Assembly (NCBI GenBank): GCA_964632005.1
Contig: CAZWAP010000009.1
Location: forward strand, 1-64,000
Length of the DNA: 64,000 nucleotides
DNA from: CAZWAP01 sp964632005
Lineage (GTDB): Bacteria > Planctomycetota > Phycisphaerae > Sedimentisphaerales > Anaerobacaceae
Reading direction: 5' to 3'
Shown here one piece after another: positions 9,901-18,010 of the stretch. Made by a program: the position numbers and the translations under genes. The stretch's first letter is position 1. Every line of letters begins with the position of its first letter. The notes beneath the pieces are model-generated. The model was not told the origin of the DNA. It was given only the letters and a program-made list of their open reading frames with translations, and ran no database searches.

Positions 9901-10522
9901 GCCAGGCCAGATCGCCATCGCCGACGCCAGCTTCGAGATCCCCCTTCTGGCAGAGGGCGATTACATCGACATCGCTGATGCTGCTTATACAGGGCCTTGG
10001 AAATGTGTTTCCGGCGACGCCTGGATTGACTACGGTTATTGGCGTGCAACCGGCTGGCCCGAGGACCTCTATGCCCACAGCGGCAACAACAAGGCGTACG
10101 CGAACGGAGACCATATTTACCAGGTTTTCGATGAGACCTATATTGAGGGGCAAACGTACATACTAAACGTCTGGGTAGGACAGCCGTGGGAAGGCTACGC
10201 CAGTGGTTGGCGGCTCTACTTCACCACAGAAGATCCCGCGGTCGAACTGGCTGAAACGGAGGGCTGGGCCGGCTTTGTCTGGGAACAGGTCAGCTTAGAA
10301 TACACCGCCACCGCCACTGACGCCGGGAAAAAGATCGGGATAAAGATGTGGAGCCACACCGAAGTGTCTTTCGACGACGTGACGCTCTACCGCAGCCCAG
10401 GATCGTTAGTAGCCGATTCGCGGGTCGACCTGAACGGGGATAATAAAATCAACTTCAAGGACTTTGTACTGCTGGCCGATAGGTTCCTTGATGAAGAACT
10501 ATTTCCGAGAACCTTAGATTAG
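6947..10522 (+). CDS. Large exoprotein: LamG, FnIII-like repeats, split dockerin
   Basis: A 1191-residue secreted protein; the ATG follows GAGGAG, and residues 1-25 are a signal peptide. Visible order: beta-rich module A (34-189), two fibronectin-III-like repeats ending in TYYWAVDEFDG / VYYWKVD (about 200-420), a LamG/concanavalin-like domain (about 428-640, GWWKLDG to GLIDDVRVYKKAL), a third FnIII-like repeat (646-738), a jelly-roll carbohydrate-binding-like domain (740-942, VDDMESYD to VYFDDIRLY), dockerin-like half (961-983), module A copy 2 (993-1148), second dockerin-like half (1159-1182, DLNGDNKINFKDF). No catalytic domain is evident, so it is probably a cell-surface polysaccharide-binding or matrix protein. 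It has no PEP-CTERM tail. Module A also resembles the body of the upstream PEP-CTERM protein. Confidence 0.85.
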   Translation: MKKLMLVAILGLAIGVCLPVSPATADQWDITVPDASFEIPALSEGDYIDIADPTYEGPWRCVSGDAWIDYGYWRVGGYAEDLYAHSGNNKVYPYLDYVYQILDEEYIEGGTYTLSVWVGQPWEGYNSDWRLCLTTEDYTEELAETDGWAAFDWEQVSLTYTATANDVGEKIGIKIWSNEEVSFDDVTLSYDGPPGNRRATKPIPPDRSHPMPSGTSGDGYYMLLTFTPGYGAVTHTGYFSDNFEDVNDRDPAHSLGSPPWPSTEPETFYVGYDDPAIPAFARTPLERGKTYYWAVDEFDGSTTWAGKVWSFAIMAESAWGPTPADRAEYVDGNSVALSWKLGDIDPNDYTITYDVYWGTDQNAVAAGTSDTVNVSSTTHTIGPLSGSTVYYWKVDTVLKDKVEPFETTIIGGMVWRFTTLPTPAITDPDLVGWWKLDGEFPGYVFDYSGYANHGARQGDPVWVAGYDGGALKFDGVGDYVEIDYSPIFALNDFTVSAWVNIGTEPGTFGVFGTRAGEDNTFDFKVMAENIHGDIGDGSTWIDTAIDIDPGDTGASGQGGDLAVGTWYLITYVIDNTNQQVRLYLDGDLKKTVAISGVPLLMKPGQTMRIGHTGTGSEWMNGLIDDVRVYKKALSTKEVKILMGLVGASSPRPFDHATDAPQTPTLRWEPGVFTASTNGHILYFSDDRDAVLNRSIGGITLTNPQYTVPASLDLGKTYYWAVDEVNGPNTWPGDLWTFTVRNYLIVDDMESYDKDTNFIFLTWKDGIGNVDCEGGNGTGATLSLSISGLSGSPQAMQFTYDNDGMVTNPCTGSEESRAHYSKIEVLASDLPSGIGSDWTVEGVKALSLRFYGDPNNAIEPMWVKLTDASDKSAKVTYGDYDDEDPADVNEQARHEWIISLADFTGVDLSSIKSIAIGIGTEGSPTPGGSGTVYFDDIRLYVPACVLSRRSPQFAVLDYVPQGDPAGDCVVNRKELEVMAENWLGVVPGQIAIADASFEIPLLAEGDYIDIADAAYTGPWKCVSGDAWIDYGYWRATGWPEDLYAHSGNNKAYANGDHIYQVFDETYIEGQTYILNVWVGQPWEGYASGWRLYFTTEDPAVELAETEGWAGFVWEQVSLEYTATATDAGKKIGIKMWSHTEVSFDDVTLYRSPGSLVADSRVDLNGDNKINFKDFVLLADRFLDEELFPRTLD
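7046..7513 (+). repeat. Internal duplication, copy 1 (module A)
   Basis: This 468-bp segment encodes residues 34-189 of the exoprotein. It matches 9923-10390 over the same length with no visible insertion or deletion. Several long identical nucleotide runs occur, for example around the codons for SGDAWIDYGYWR and DLYAHSGNNK, which suggests a recent duplication or ongoing gene conversion. Confidence 0.85.
9923..10390 (+). repeat. Internal duplication, copy 2 (inside the dockerin)
   Basis: Encodes residues 993-1148 and is collinear with copy 1 at 7046-7513. It lies between the two calcium-loop-like halves of the dockerin-like motif (GDPAGDCVVN... before, DLNGDNKINF... after). Confidence 0.85.
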
Positions 10523-10618
10523 GTACACACTGAAAGGGATCAACTCAGTTCGCCAAACAGTTCCATCTTGGAGTTAGAAAAACCTAATCCGCAGGATTTG
10601 GTAGCATCTCAAAATAGG

Positions 10619-10679
10619 CTCACCTTTCCTGATGTGCGGTTATTTCTAAACACGTAGGAAAGATGAGTCATTTTTCTTT
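10619..10679 (+). terminator. Intrinsic terminator after the large exoprotein
   Basis: Stem CTCACCTTTCCT (10619-10630) pairs with AGGAAAGATGAG (10656-10667) with one mismatch and is followed by TCATTTTTCTTT. It lies about 100 nt beyond the stop codon. Confidence 0.55.
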
Positions 10680-10772
10680 GGGATACGGCGGGTCAAAGAG
10701 CCGAGTCACTTTTCATCTTTTCGGAAAGCGCGGTTTGAAGGGGCGGAACGCCGACATCCTTAAGGGCCTTAG

Positions 10773-11051
10773 CAATCGGGGCTTTGGCAGGGCATTCCCT
10801 ACCAGGGGCAACTCATAGACGCCAACACGCCGACGGACCGACTGTACGACTTCGGGTTCAGACTATTTGGCGCCGAGGCTTCCGGACCAGGCGGGCCGAT
10901 CAGCGCCGTCAACAAAGAGCCGGTGGATGATAGTTTCAGCCGAAGCTCACACAAGACCCGGGAACTGCCCTGGCCAGCGCCCTGCAAAAAGACCATTGAG
11001 CAGGTGGTTCAACTGGTCGGCTCTGCGGTCCTCGAGCGGCGTAGAGGTTAG
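10773..11051 (+). pseudogene. Fragment of a secreted YQG...YDFxFxL-type protein
   Basis: A frame with no start codon opens after a stop at 10770 and reads GIPYQGQLIDANTPTDRLYD, followed by FGFRLFGAEASGPGG. This resembles the N-terminal stretch of large planctomycete secreted proteins with a YQG-L-D-N-P-A-G-YDF-F-L-YD pattern (recalled, not searched). The likeness fades after about residue 50, and the frame stops at 11049-11051. No signal peptide or ribosome binding site is present, so it looks like a decayed remnant. The rest of the 807-bp gap (10523-11329) holds the terminator at 10619-10679. I see nothing further in 11052-11329 apart from the ribF ribosome binding site. Confidence 0.4.
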
Positions 11052-11329
11052 CTTGACCGGCTGTTGGGCAAGAAAAAAGACAAGCAGATACCTGCATTGT
11101 TCCTCATCAACACTCGCTTCGCGGACGGCATAGGTGAATAGAGGCTGGCAGGAACTATGGTCCAAAAGGCCTTTGGCCGTAAGAAACTCCACCTACAGAT
11201 GACGGACGCACCCGCTCATAGCCACCGACAGGCAAAAAGCGTTGAAGATTCCGGGCGGTGCCGGTAGAGTAACGAGTTCCGGGCGGTCAAGTAACGTCTT
11301 GGGGCAGTTGTCGGTAGGAGCACAACAAG

Positions 11330-12310
11330 GTGATCGTCGAGAGAATATCGGATATTTCCCGGTTGCGGGGGGTCAGGCCCGGTTGCGTCCTGACCATCGG
11401 CAATTTCGACGGCGTGCACATAGGCCATCAGGAGATTCTCCGTACCGCCAAGAAGGCCGCCCTGGAAAACGACACAGAGCTGGTTGTAATGACCTTCGAA
11501 CCCCATCCGGCGGTTGTGCTCCAGCCTGCCAGGGCCCCGGCTGTGCTGACCCCGCCGGCCCTGAAAGAACGGCTGTTGCAGCAGTTCGGCGCGGACCGTG
11601 TTGTAGTCGTCCGGGGCACGGCTGAGCTTTTCGGACTGTCACCCGAGGATTTCGTTCGGCGGTTCCTGGTCGAGCAGGTTCGACCGGCCCTGGTCGTCGA
11701 GGGAGAGGGCTTCAGGTTCGGTGCCAAAAGAGCCGGCGATATCCACATGTTGGAACGGCTGGGGGCCGAGAACGGCTTCGAGGTTCGCATCCTGCGCCCA
11801 CGGCAGGTCGAACTGTCCGGCGGGCGGAGCCAGAAGGTCTCAAGCACGGTGATCCGCGATCTGCTGGCTTCGGGCAGCGTGTCCGAAGCGGCACTGGCGC
11901 TCGGCAGGCCCTACCGCCTTGTCGAGAGGGTCGTTCCGGGCAGGAGCAAGGGCCGGCGGCTCGGTTTCCCGACGGCCAATATGAGGCTGCCGCAGCAGCT
12001 TATCCCGGCCCAGGGCGTGTATGCCTGCTATGCCCACCTTGCAGATGCCCAGGAGCAGATATGCTGCGCCGAGGCGAAGACCCCGGCCGCACTCAGTATT
12101 GGCACGGCCGCCGGCGGCGAAGCCCCGCTCGTAGAGGCACATTTGCTGGATCAGCAGCGAGAAGATCTGTACGGCAAGTGGCTGGCGGTGGATTTCGTAG
12201 AGCGTATCCGGGAGCAAGAAAAATTCGCCAGCGAAGCAGAGCTGGCCGCCCAGATCGCCAGGGATTGTGCCCGTATAAGGAAAATCCTGGCAGGAGGCAA
12301 GGGCCGATGA
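11330..12310 (+). CDS. ribF: Bifunctional riboflavin kinase / FAD synthetase
   Basis: Makes FMN from riboflavin and ATP, then FAD from FMN, in the cytoplasm. At 326 residues it has the normal RibF length. The N-terminal nucleotidyltransferase domain shows TIGNFDGVHIGHQ (about 22-34, HxGH motif), and the C-terminal kinase domain (about 185-310) shows RRLGFPTANM. The usual N-I-G-x-R-P-T segment is loosely kept here (LSIGTAAGG), followed by the expected VEAHLLD and DLYG. The start is GTG, preceded by TAGGAG. nrnA follows after 210 bp; nrnA and ribF are commonly close together in bacteria, often with truB/rbfA. Confidence 0.93.
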   Translation: MIVERISDISRLRGVRPGCVLTIGNFDGVHIGHQEILRTAKKAALENDTELVVMTFEPHPAVVLQPARAPAVLTPPALKERLLQQFGADRVVVVRGTAELFGLSPEDFVRRFLVEQVRPALVVEGEGFRFGAKRAGDIHMLERLGAENGFEVRILRPRQVELSGGRSQKVSSTVIRDLLASGSVSEAALALGRPYRLVERVVPGRSKGRRLGFPTANMRLPQQLIPAQGVYACYAHLADAQEQICCAEAKTPAALSIGTAAGGEAPLVEAHLLDQQREDLYGKWLAVDFVERIREQEKFASEAELAAQIARDCARIRKILAGGKGR

Positions 12311-12339
12311 CTTGGTGGCCAGTTGGACCCGGCAGGTTG

Positions 12340-12367
12340 TTGAACCGCTCGGCCGAAGGCTTATAAT
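12340..12367 (+). promoter_or_regulatory. Sigma-70-type promoter for nrnA
   Basis: TTGAAC (12340-12345), 16 bp, then a perfect TATAAT (12362-12367) in the ribF-nrnA gap. The leader to the nrnA start would be about 145 nt. nrnA can thus be expressed independently of ribF. Confidence 0.6.
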
Positions 12368-12520
12368 CGGATTCCACCGGGCAGTTCCGGCACAAACCCG
12401 GAGGCCTTGAAGAAGAATATCGGCCCGCCCGGCAAAAAGCGTCGGTAGAAACCGACGGCAGAGGCAGACCCGCAGCTCTACCAGGTTTGTGGTGCCTGAG
12501 TAATTGAAGGAAGCGCGATT

Positions 12521-13525
12521 GTGGACAACGAAGACTTCAAAAACGCCGTTGAACTTGTGCATCGCTCAAATCTGATCTTGATAACAACCCATATCAAGCC
12601 GGACGGCGATGCATGCGGATGCCTGGCGGCGCTGTCTGAGTCGCTCGGGGCCATAGGCAAAGAGACCCTGCCGCTCTTGCTAACCGAGGCACCCCGGTGG
12701 TATGATTTTGTGCTTGGTGCCGGGGTCGTGGTCCTCGGTAGGGACGTCACGGTCGAGCAGCTGCTGGAAAGGCAATTCGACCTGGTCGTCATCCTTGATA
12801 CAAGCAGCTACAGCCAGTTGGGCCCCTTCGAGCCGTATTTGAAGCAATGTGATAAACCCGTGCTCGTTGTTGACCACCACGTAACTTCCGACGAGTTCGG
12901 CGACGTTCGGCTTGTTGATTCATCTGCTGCGGCAACGGGCCTGATCGTGCTGGATCTGGTCGAGTATGCCGGCTGGTCGATAACCACGCGGATCGCCGAG
13001 GCGCTGTTCGTGGCGGTAGCCAGTGATACCGGATGGTTCCAGTTCGCCAATACCGACGCGAGGACCTACGCAGTCTGCGCAAAGTTGGTCGAGGCCGGTG
13101 CCAGGCCGACAGCCATCTATGACAGCTTATACAACAACTTCTCACAGGGCCGGTTCAATTTGATGCTTGCGATGTTGAGCACCCTCGAGCTGCACTTCGA
13201 CGGACGATTCGCCACCCAGCATATCTCCCAGCGGCACTTCAAGCAGACCGGTACGAGCTACTCGGACACGGAAAACCTGATCAACGAGTGCCACAGGATC
13301 GAGACGGTAGAGGCCTCGGCCCTGTTTGTCGAGACCGAGGACGGGCGAATCAGGTGTTCGCTGCGAAGCAGAGGCGGAATAGACGTCAGCGAGATCGCAG
13401 CCAGATATGGAGGGGGCGGCCATAGGTCCGCAGCCGGCGCCTATCTGTCCGCGCCGCTGGAGGACGCCAAGCAAATCATCGTCCGTGAGATGGCCGGTCG
13501 ATTCGGCGGCGCCGGTCACCGCTGA
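12521..13525 (+). CDS. nrnA: DHH-family oligoribonuclease / pAp phosphatase
   Basis: A 334-residue DHH-DHHA1 phosphoesterase of the NrnA type. Such enzymes degrade 2-5-nt RNA fragments and dephosphorylate 3'-phosphoadenosine 5'-phosphate using manganese. Metal-binding motifs are visible in order: HIKPDGDA (about 27-34), LDTSSYS (about 91-97), VDHH (about 116-119) and the DHHA1 substrate-binding GGGGHRSAAGA (about 296-306). The start is GTG with AAGGAAG upstream. It converges on the minus-strand gene ending 3 bp away, leaving no room for separate terminators. Confidence 0.9.
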   Translation: MDNEDFKNAVELVHRSNLILITTHIKPDGDACGCLAALSESLGAIGKETLPLLLTEAPRWYDFVLGAGVVVLGRDVTVEQLLERQFDLVVILDTSSYSQLGPFEPYLKQCDKPVLVVDHHVTSDEFGDVRLVDSSAAATGLIVLDLVEYAGWSITTRIAEALFVAVASDTGWFQFANTDARTYAVCAKLVEAGARPTAIYDSLYNNFSQGRFNLMLAMLSTLELHFDGRFATQHISQRHFKQTGTSYSDTENLINECHRIETVEASALFVETEDGRIRCSLRSRGGIDVSEIAARYGGGGHRSAAGAYLSAPLEDAKQIIVREMAGRFGGAGHR

Positions 13526-13528
13526 ATA

Positions 13529-14131
13529 TCATTTCGGCTCGTAGTAATGGGGACGTTTGCCGTTTTCGTTGGGCGAGAAGGCTTCTTGCAGGATCATCTG
13601 ACCGTACGGGCTGTCGGCGGGGACCCACCGGCTGTCGGCGGGCCTGCGAATGAGCCTGCCCCAGCCCCAATGCGCGATGTTGTCGGGGCTGGCCCGACCC
13701 CTTGCTGGCGAGGCACCCCGGGCTGTGGGGTCGGAGGTTTCCAGAAAGGCGAGAAAACGCTCGGCTTCGTTCGGCTCTTCCACGTATGTAAGCACGTATG
13801 CCCTCACACCCGCAGGCTCGCCGTTCGGCAGTGGGCCCGAGGGGGCCTCTATGGGAGGCCGTAGGTCCTTCTCGGCCGTGAACAGCTTGCCGGTGTTCAG
13901 GTCGTAGTACCATTCTTTTTCGCATTTCATCACCGGCGGCGGAGGTTCGCGCCGCGCCACCCGCACAACAACCGGCAGCAGTAGCGCCACCAAGCCGACC
14001 GCGATCGCCACCAAAAGCCCGCGATGCTCGCTGGCCCAGATGCGAACGGGAGAATCCCTCCACCATTCGGCCAGTCGTTCGAGTTTCCTTTGCACGTCGT
14101 ATTTGAACCAGCTGGGCAATCCCGGCAACAT
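13529..14131 (-). CDS. Single-pass membrane protein, unknown
   Basis: A 200-residue protein; the ATG at 14131 is chosen for the upstream GGGAG rather than a TTG five codons earlier. A short amphipathic N-terminus is followed by one transmembrane helix (about 38-58, GLLVAIAVGLVALLLPVVVR). After it comes a soluble domain with the motif CEKEWYYDLNTGKLF (about 69-83), and Pro/Arg-rich segments. I do not recognise a family with a known function. It follows the polytopic membrane protein gene by 50 bp on the same strand, so the two may be co-transcribed. Confidence 0.6.
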   Translation of the reverse strand: MLPGLPSWFKYDVQRKLERLAEWWRDSPVRIWASEHRGLLVAIAVGLVALLLPVVVRVARREPPPPVMKCEKEWYYDLNTGKLFTAEKDLRPPIEAPSGPLPNGEPAGVRAYVLTYVEEPNEAERFLAFLETSDPTARGASPARGRASPDNIAHWGWGRLIRRPADSRWVPADSPYGQMILQEAFSPNENGKRPHYYEPK

Positions 14132-14181
14132 TAGCGCATCTCCCAAATCCCTGGCGGGCCCTTGTTTCCGCCCCGTCTTTA

Positions 14182-16047
14182 TTAGAACGGCCCCCTAATA
14201 GTTAGCCGTTCTCCAACAGCTGGCACCTCGAACGGCAGGTACCGGTCCTTCTTCCAGCTCCACCAAAGCCATACCAGCGAGTCGTGATCCAGGGAAACTG
14301 CGAATCTAAACCGCACCGCCATCGGCATACTCTGGGCATCGACCTCCAGAATCTCGACCGACATACCCGGCAGGTTGACTACCTGCCCGAGCCTTAGCCC
14401 TTCTGCTCTGCCCTGCACCGCGCTGAGGGCCTCGAACAGGTAGGATATGTGCAGATTAAAGCCGCGAGATGGCCGGCACGAGAGCAGGTTGCCGGCAAGG
14501 GCCTTCAGGGTGAGCGTCTTATCGTCCTGCCGTACTATCTCGATCGGCCCGAACGCAGGAGCCAGAACGCGGATCGCTCGCGGCAACGCCCGGCCCTCGT
14601 AGGCCCTCTGGAAGGGGATGTAGAAAAACGACGCCGGGTTCGGCGCGTTAACCACCACCAGCTCTCGCCCGGCAAGGTCGTCCGGCGGCTCTGCGTCCAT
14701 CGTTTCCTTGAGCTCCTCGACTATCTTCGAAGTCGTAACCGGCGCGGCGACCCGACTCACAAGCGCGCACGGCACGTGCGCCAGCACGAAAATGATGCAC
14801 AACACGCGCGTCAAGGCCCGCCGGCCGGCCGCCCTTGGAATCCAGCCCTCGCCAACCACAAATCCCGCGACGAACAAAGCAATCACCCCATACGCCCCTA
14901 TCCCCGCAAACAGCAGGTTACGATTCATCGGCATTGTCGCACAGACCGGCAGAACCGAAAGGTGCATTCCCACCGCCCAGAACCTCGCAACCCGGTTCGC
15001 GCGGAGCAATGGCAGCAGCAGCACCAGCACCCCGGCAGCCAGAATCGCCGCCGCTAACCACAGCACCAACCTGGCCGAATCAGATATGTAGCTGTATATA
15101 TCCGCCGGTATGCCGCTCCACTGGCGTAGTACAAGAATCGGGCCGCGAAGTACGATCGCCCGGGCATACTGCAGCGGCTCCCGGCTCGGGTCCAGATAAA
15201 AGCTGCCCCCGCTGGCGCCGTGCCCCGAGAGGTTGTAGACTATCCGCCAGCCGACGCTTACCACCGCCGCCGGAGCAAGACTGAGCGACCGCTGCAGCTT
15301 ACCGCCTTTATCGAGGACCACGGCGTACGCAAACAGGTATGCGCAGGTAGCCACGCCCGCCTCAGCCGAGAACAGTGCCCCGGCCAGGCAAACTACCGAT
15401 GCCGCTCCTGCCCAGATTTGCCCGGCCCTGCGCCATCGATCGTGCCACAAGAGACACAACAGCCCGAAAACCAGCGATATGAAGATGTTCCGGTTCGCTA
15501 TCCACATCGCCGGAAAGTAGCTGAAGTCGTCCAGGACGTACATCAGCGCCGCCAGAGCCGCCACCGACGCCGGAACCGTCAGCCGGCGGTGCAGCACCCC
15601 CACCAAAAAGACCGCGCCGGCTAGCCATACCAGGTTATGCGCGTGCATCCAGACCGTCGAGCCGCCGAGAAGGCGGTAATCGAGCCAGTGCGTCAGGCTG
15701 CTCAAGGGCCGCCACAACCGAACCCGAAGCCCGTCGTAGGTCCACCACGGCATTGCCCCGTATTTTTTCAGCAGGGCCAGATTACCCTGCGGGTCAACCG
15801 GGCCGAACTGCTCCGACAGGGCCGTGGACAGCCGGCCGGAATCTTCGGAGCTGAGCCCCACCGCCCTGAGGCGGTCGCCCACGTCGGCCGGCCCAGCCAT
15901 CAACGCCCAATGACAGAAGTCATCGTTCAGCAGTCCCGTGCCCAACGCCGGAAGCGTTGCGATTGCCGCCAGTATCCCCAGAATGACGGGCAGATGGCGG
16001 TATTCCAGGATTCTGGCCACTCGGCTGCCGAGGCAAGAACGCAGCAC
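14182..16047 (-). CDS. Polytopic membrane protein, GT-C-like
   Basis: A 621-residue integral membrane protein with about ten hydrophobic helices between residues 18 and 425, then a roughly 190-residue soluble C-terminal domain. Near the N-terminus, LLNDDFCHWAL places two acidic residues in the first extracytoplasmic loop, where GT-C glycosyltransferases using lipid-linked sugars carry their catalytic Asp; NRNIFIS in a later loop is also typical of that group. Glycosyltransferase activity is an inference from topology and that motif, not proven. It lies upstream of the single-pass membrane protein gene. Confidence 0.6.
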   Translation of the reverse strand: MLRSCLGSRVARILEYRHLPVILGILAAIATLPALGTGLLNDDFCHWALMAGPADVGDRLRAVGLSSEDSGRLSTALSEQFGPVDPQGNLALLKKYGAMPWWTYDGLRVRLWRPLSSLTHWLDYRLLGGSTVWMHAHNLVWLAGAVFLVGVLHRRLTVPASVAALAALMYVLDDFSYFPAMWIANRNIFISLVFGLLCLLWHDRWRRAGQIWAGAASVVCLAGALFSAEAGVATCAYLFAYAVVLDKGGKLQRSLSLAPAAVVSVGWRIVYNLSGHGASGGSFYLDPSREPLQYARAIVLRGPILVLRQWSGIPADIYSYISDSARLVLWLAAAILAAGVLVLLLPLLRANRVARFWAVGMHLSVLPVCATMPMNRNLLFAGIGAYGVIALFVAGFVVGEGWIPRAAGRRALTRVLCIIFVLAHVPCALVSRVAAPVTTSKIVEELKETMDAEPPDDLAGRELVVVNAPNPASFFYIPFQRAYEGRALPRAIRVLAPAFGPIEIVRQDDKTLTLKALAGNLLSCRPSRGFNLHISYLFEALSAVQGRAEGLRLGQVVNLPGMSVEILEVDAQSMPMAVRFRFAVSLDHDSLVWLWWSWKKDRYLPFEVPAVGERLTIRGPF

Positions 16048-16336
16048 AGAGCCCCCTTTCTCGTCCTACCGTGTCAACCTATCAAATCAAAACGCCCAGC
16101 TTCTCACCAGCGAAAGGCTCGCTCGGCAATAGTATACTAATTCGGCCCTGCAAACAAGCCTCACGGCCCGGCCGAGCCGCACCGTGCCCGGGGCCGAACG
16201 CCGCAACGAGGCCTGGCAGTCCGCCCGGCGGCTGCTGCCACCTTGCATAAACCAGGCTCTTGCCTTACCATACCGACGGCTTGCTTTCCCGGCTCGCTAT
16301 GGGATAAAAGAGGCGTCAGACGGGGTACCAGGGACG

Positions 16337-16618
16337 ATGAATGAGACGATGATAGCCAGACATATAATATTCACCGGCAGGGTCCAGGGGGTCGGTTTTC
16401 GCTTTACCGCGAGAGGCATTGCCAGCAGGTGTGGGCTGACCGGCTTTGTTCGCAATCTCCCTGATGGGACGGTCGAGATGCTCGCCCAGGGCGAACCGCA
16501 AGACGTGGACGCCGCCATCGCCCAGATCAAGCAGAGATTTCTCGGTTATATCGCGGATGTGCGGGTTAACGAGGTGCCGTACGACCCACAATATACGGAT
16601 TTCAGAATCACCTTCTAA
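16337..16618 (+). CDS. acyP: Acylphosphatase
   Basis: A 93-residue acylphosphatase that hydrolyses carboxyl-phosphate bonds such as acetyl phosphate or 1,3-bisphosphoglycerate. The catalytic signature GRVQGVGFRFTAR contains the phosphate-binding arginine, and GFVRNLPDG contains the catalytic asparagine. Length is normal for the family. The frame is open for 150 bp upstream, but the ATG at 16337 is chosen because homology begins right after it. It stands alone between minus-strand genes; the 289 bp upstream hold nothing else I can support. Confidence 0.9.
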   Translation: MNETMIARHIIFTGRVQGVGFRFTARGIASRCGLTGFVRNLPDGTVEMLAQGEPQDVDAAIAQIKQRFLGYIADVRVNEVPYDPQYTDFRITF

Positions 16619-16683
16619 CAACGCTCAGACCTCGGCCGGGATTATGAACCCTGGCGCCGATTAGCCGGCTCACAAGATGCACT

Positions 16684-17463
16684 TCATTCGGCCAGATGCC
16701 GCACCAGCCCCCGCTTTCGCGGCACAACGATGTCCGCTTTGCGCGCCGGTTCGTCCTTTTTCGCCCGGTAATCAATGTCCATTATCTCGACGAATTCAGC
16801 CGTGTAGTCCTTCAGCACACCGCAATACTCGAGTATCTCTTCGCCCTTGACCAGCTCAAGCACGACCTTACGCCCTATGTATCTCTCGAGTAACGGCTCA
16901 TAAGAGGTCCCCACGGAGCTCATCAATTCCTGTTTCATCTGGGAGACGTATTTCTCCTGGGAACTCAGCACCAATCCCGCAGGTGTTGCTTTCTTGGCCT
17001 GGCTCAAGAATAAATTGACCACCTCGACGACCGAGTCTCTTACCGTCTTGAAGACGTTGGCTGTCTTTCTCTTGAGTTTGCGTAGGGGCCCGGGATGGTA
17101 GGTCTTGCGGAGCTCCTTGTCTCGTTTGGCCCTGTTGGCCTCGTTCAGCTCATCGTGGTAGCGGATTACCACGCCAATCCTGTCGTACTCGTGCTTGTAA
17201 AGGATATAGCTTGCTTCCTCGTGTCCGTCCTCGTCTTGGCGTTTCTTTTTATAGACGAATTCCAGCCCCGTATTCTCCACCCGCAGGATGCCCCAGATCG
17301 TCTTGCCGCCCGAATCCTCCAGGGTTACCATATTGTGTGCGAAATCTCGCAGGCACTTATCTCTGCTCCTTCTCCTGATAAACGCGCCTAAACCCGCCGC
17401 CAGTATGATAAAAGCTATCGTAATAGCGGTGTAGGGTATTGTAACTGCCAGTAACTGGGGCAT
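16684..17463 (-). CDS. Membrane-anchored basic protein, unknown
   Basis: A 259-residue protein starting at an ATG with GGAGG five bases upstream. One N-terminal transmembrane helix (about 5-27) is followed by RRRSRDKCL and a highly charged cytoplasmic domain (Lys/Arg/Glu-rich, about 30-259) with predicted helical segments. I do not recognise the family. It lies 55 bp downstream of the TGCCPRF gene on the same strand and is probably co-transcribed with it. Confidence 0.6.
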   Translation of the reverse strand: MPQLLAVTIPYTAITIAFIILAAGLGAFIRRRSRDKCLRDFAHNMVTLEDSGGKTIWGILRVENTGLEFVYKKKRQDEDGHEEASYILYKHEYDRIGVVIRYHDELNEANRAKRDKELRKTYHPGPLRKLKRKTANVFKTVRDSVVEVVNLFLSQAKKATPAGLVLSSQEKYVSQMKQELMSSVGTSYEPLLERYIGRKVVLELVKGEEILEYCGVLKDYTAEFVEIMDIDYRAKKDEPARKADIVVPRKRGLVRHLAE

Positions 17464-17518
17464 ATAAGCCTCCGGACAACCCACCCAGCTTTCCGCGCAG
17501 CCGGGATGTCGGGCGCTG

Positions 17519-18010
17519 CTACGACCCGCGCACCTTCGCGAGGATCACAACGTAATTCTTGCCGTAATACTCCGCGCACTTCGGGCAGGTCGTATAGAAA
17601 AAGTACATCTTCTCTATATCCTTGTTCCTGATAGCCACGTATTCTTCCATTTGCTTGATCCACTTGCGGATGTTCTTATACGGCCCTTCGAAGACCTTCG
17701 TCAGAAACGTACCCGAAATCCTGGTCATCCGGGAATTCGGCACATCCTTGGCCACCGCGATGTACACCTCTGCTCCCCAGAGCGGGCTTTCATCGCAGAG
17801 CACCAGGGGCACCGGCGGCAGGGCGCCGGCCTTCGAGATCCTCTCCATATTGTCCGCCATCACCTTTGCAAAGTTCAGCGGGGTATGGAAGAAACTCCTG
17901 ACCCGACTCCTTACGAACAGCTTATCCTCAAATCTCACTTCTTTTTCGTCCCATGGCCCTGGGTCGAACCGCGGACAACAGCCGGTTTGCGAATCGTAGA
18001 GCCTATCCAT
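17519..18010 (-). CDS. Conserved TGCCPRF / CPKC family protein
   Basis: A 163-residue cytoplasmic protein. The ATG at 18010 is chosen (GAGG nearby) because family members begin close to YDSQTGCCPRF. Highly conserved blocks visible: TGCCPRFDPGPWDEKE, FVRSRVRSFFHTPLNFAKVM, GTFLTKVFEGPYKN and the C-terminal TTCPKCAEYYGKNYV, a possible single metal-binding knuckle. This family is widespread in bacteria and is labelled only 'hydrolase' in databases as I recall, without biochemical support. Here it precedes a membrane-anchored unknown gene. Confidence 0.7.
   Translation of the reverse strand: MDRLYDSQTGCCPRFDPGPWDEKEVRFEDKLFVRSRVRSFFHTPLNFAKVMADNMERISKAGALPPVPLVLCDESPLWGAEVYIAVAKDVPNSRMTRISGTFLTKVFEGPYKNIRKWIKQMEEYVAIRNKDIEKMYFFYTTCPKCAEYYGKNYVVILAKVRGS

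Noticed and set aside
16049..16077. Minus-strand TTGACA (16077-16072) before the GT-C-like gene
   Set aside because: A good -35 but the sequence 17 bp downstream (GGGCTC) is not a -10 box, and the start codon would follow at once.
16184..16336. Upstream extension of the acylphosphatase frame
   Set aside because: The family begins at the ATG at 16337; the extra 51 residues show no protein-like features.
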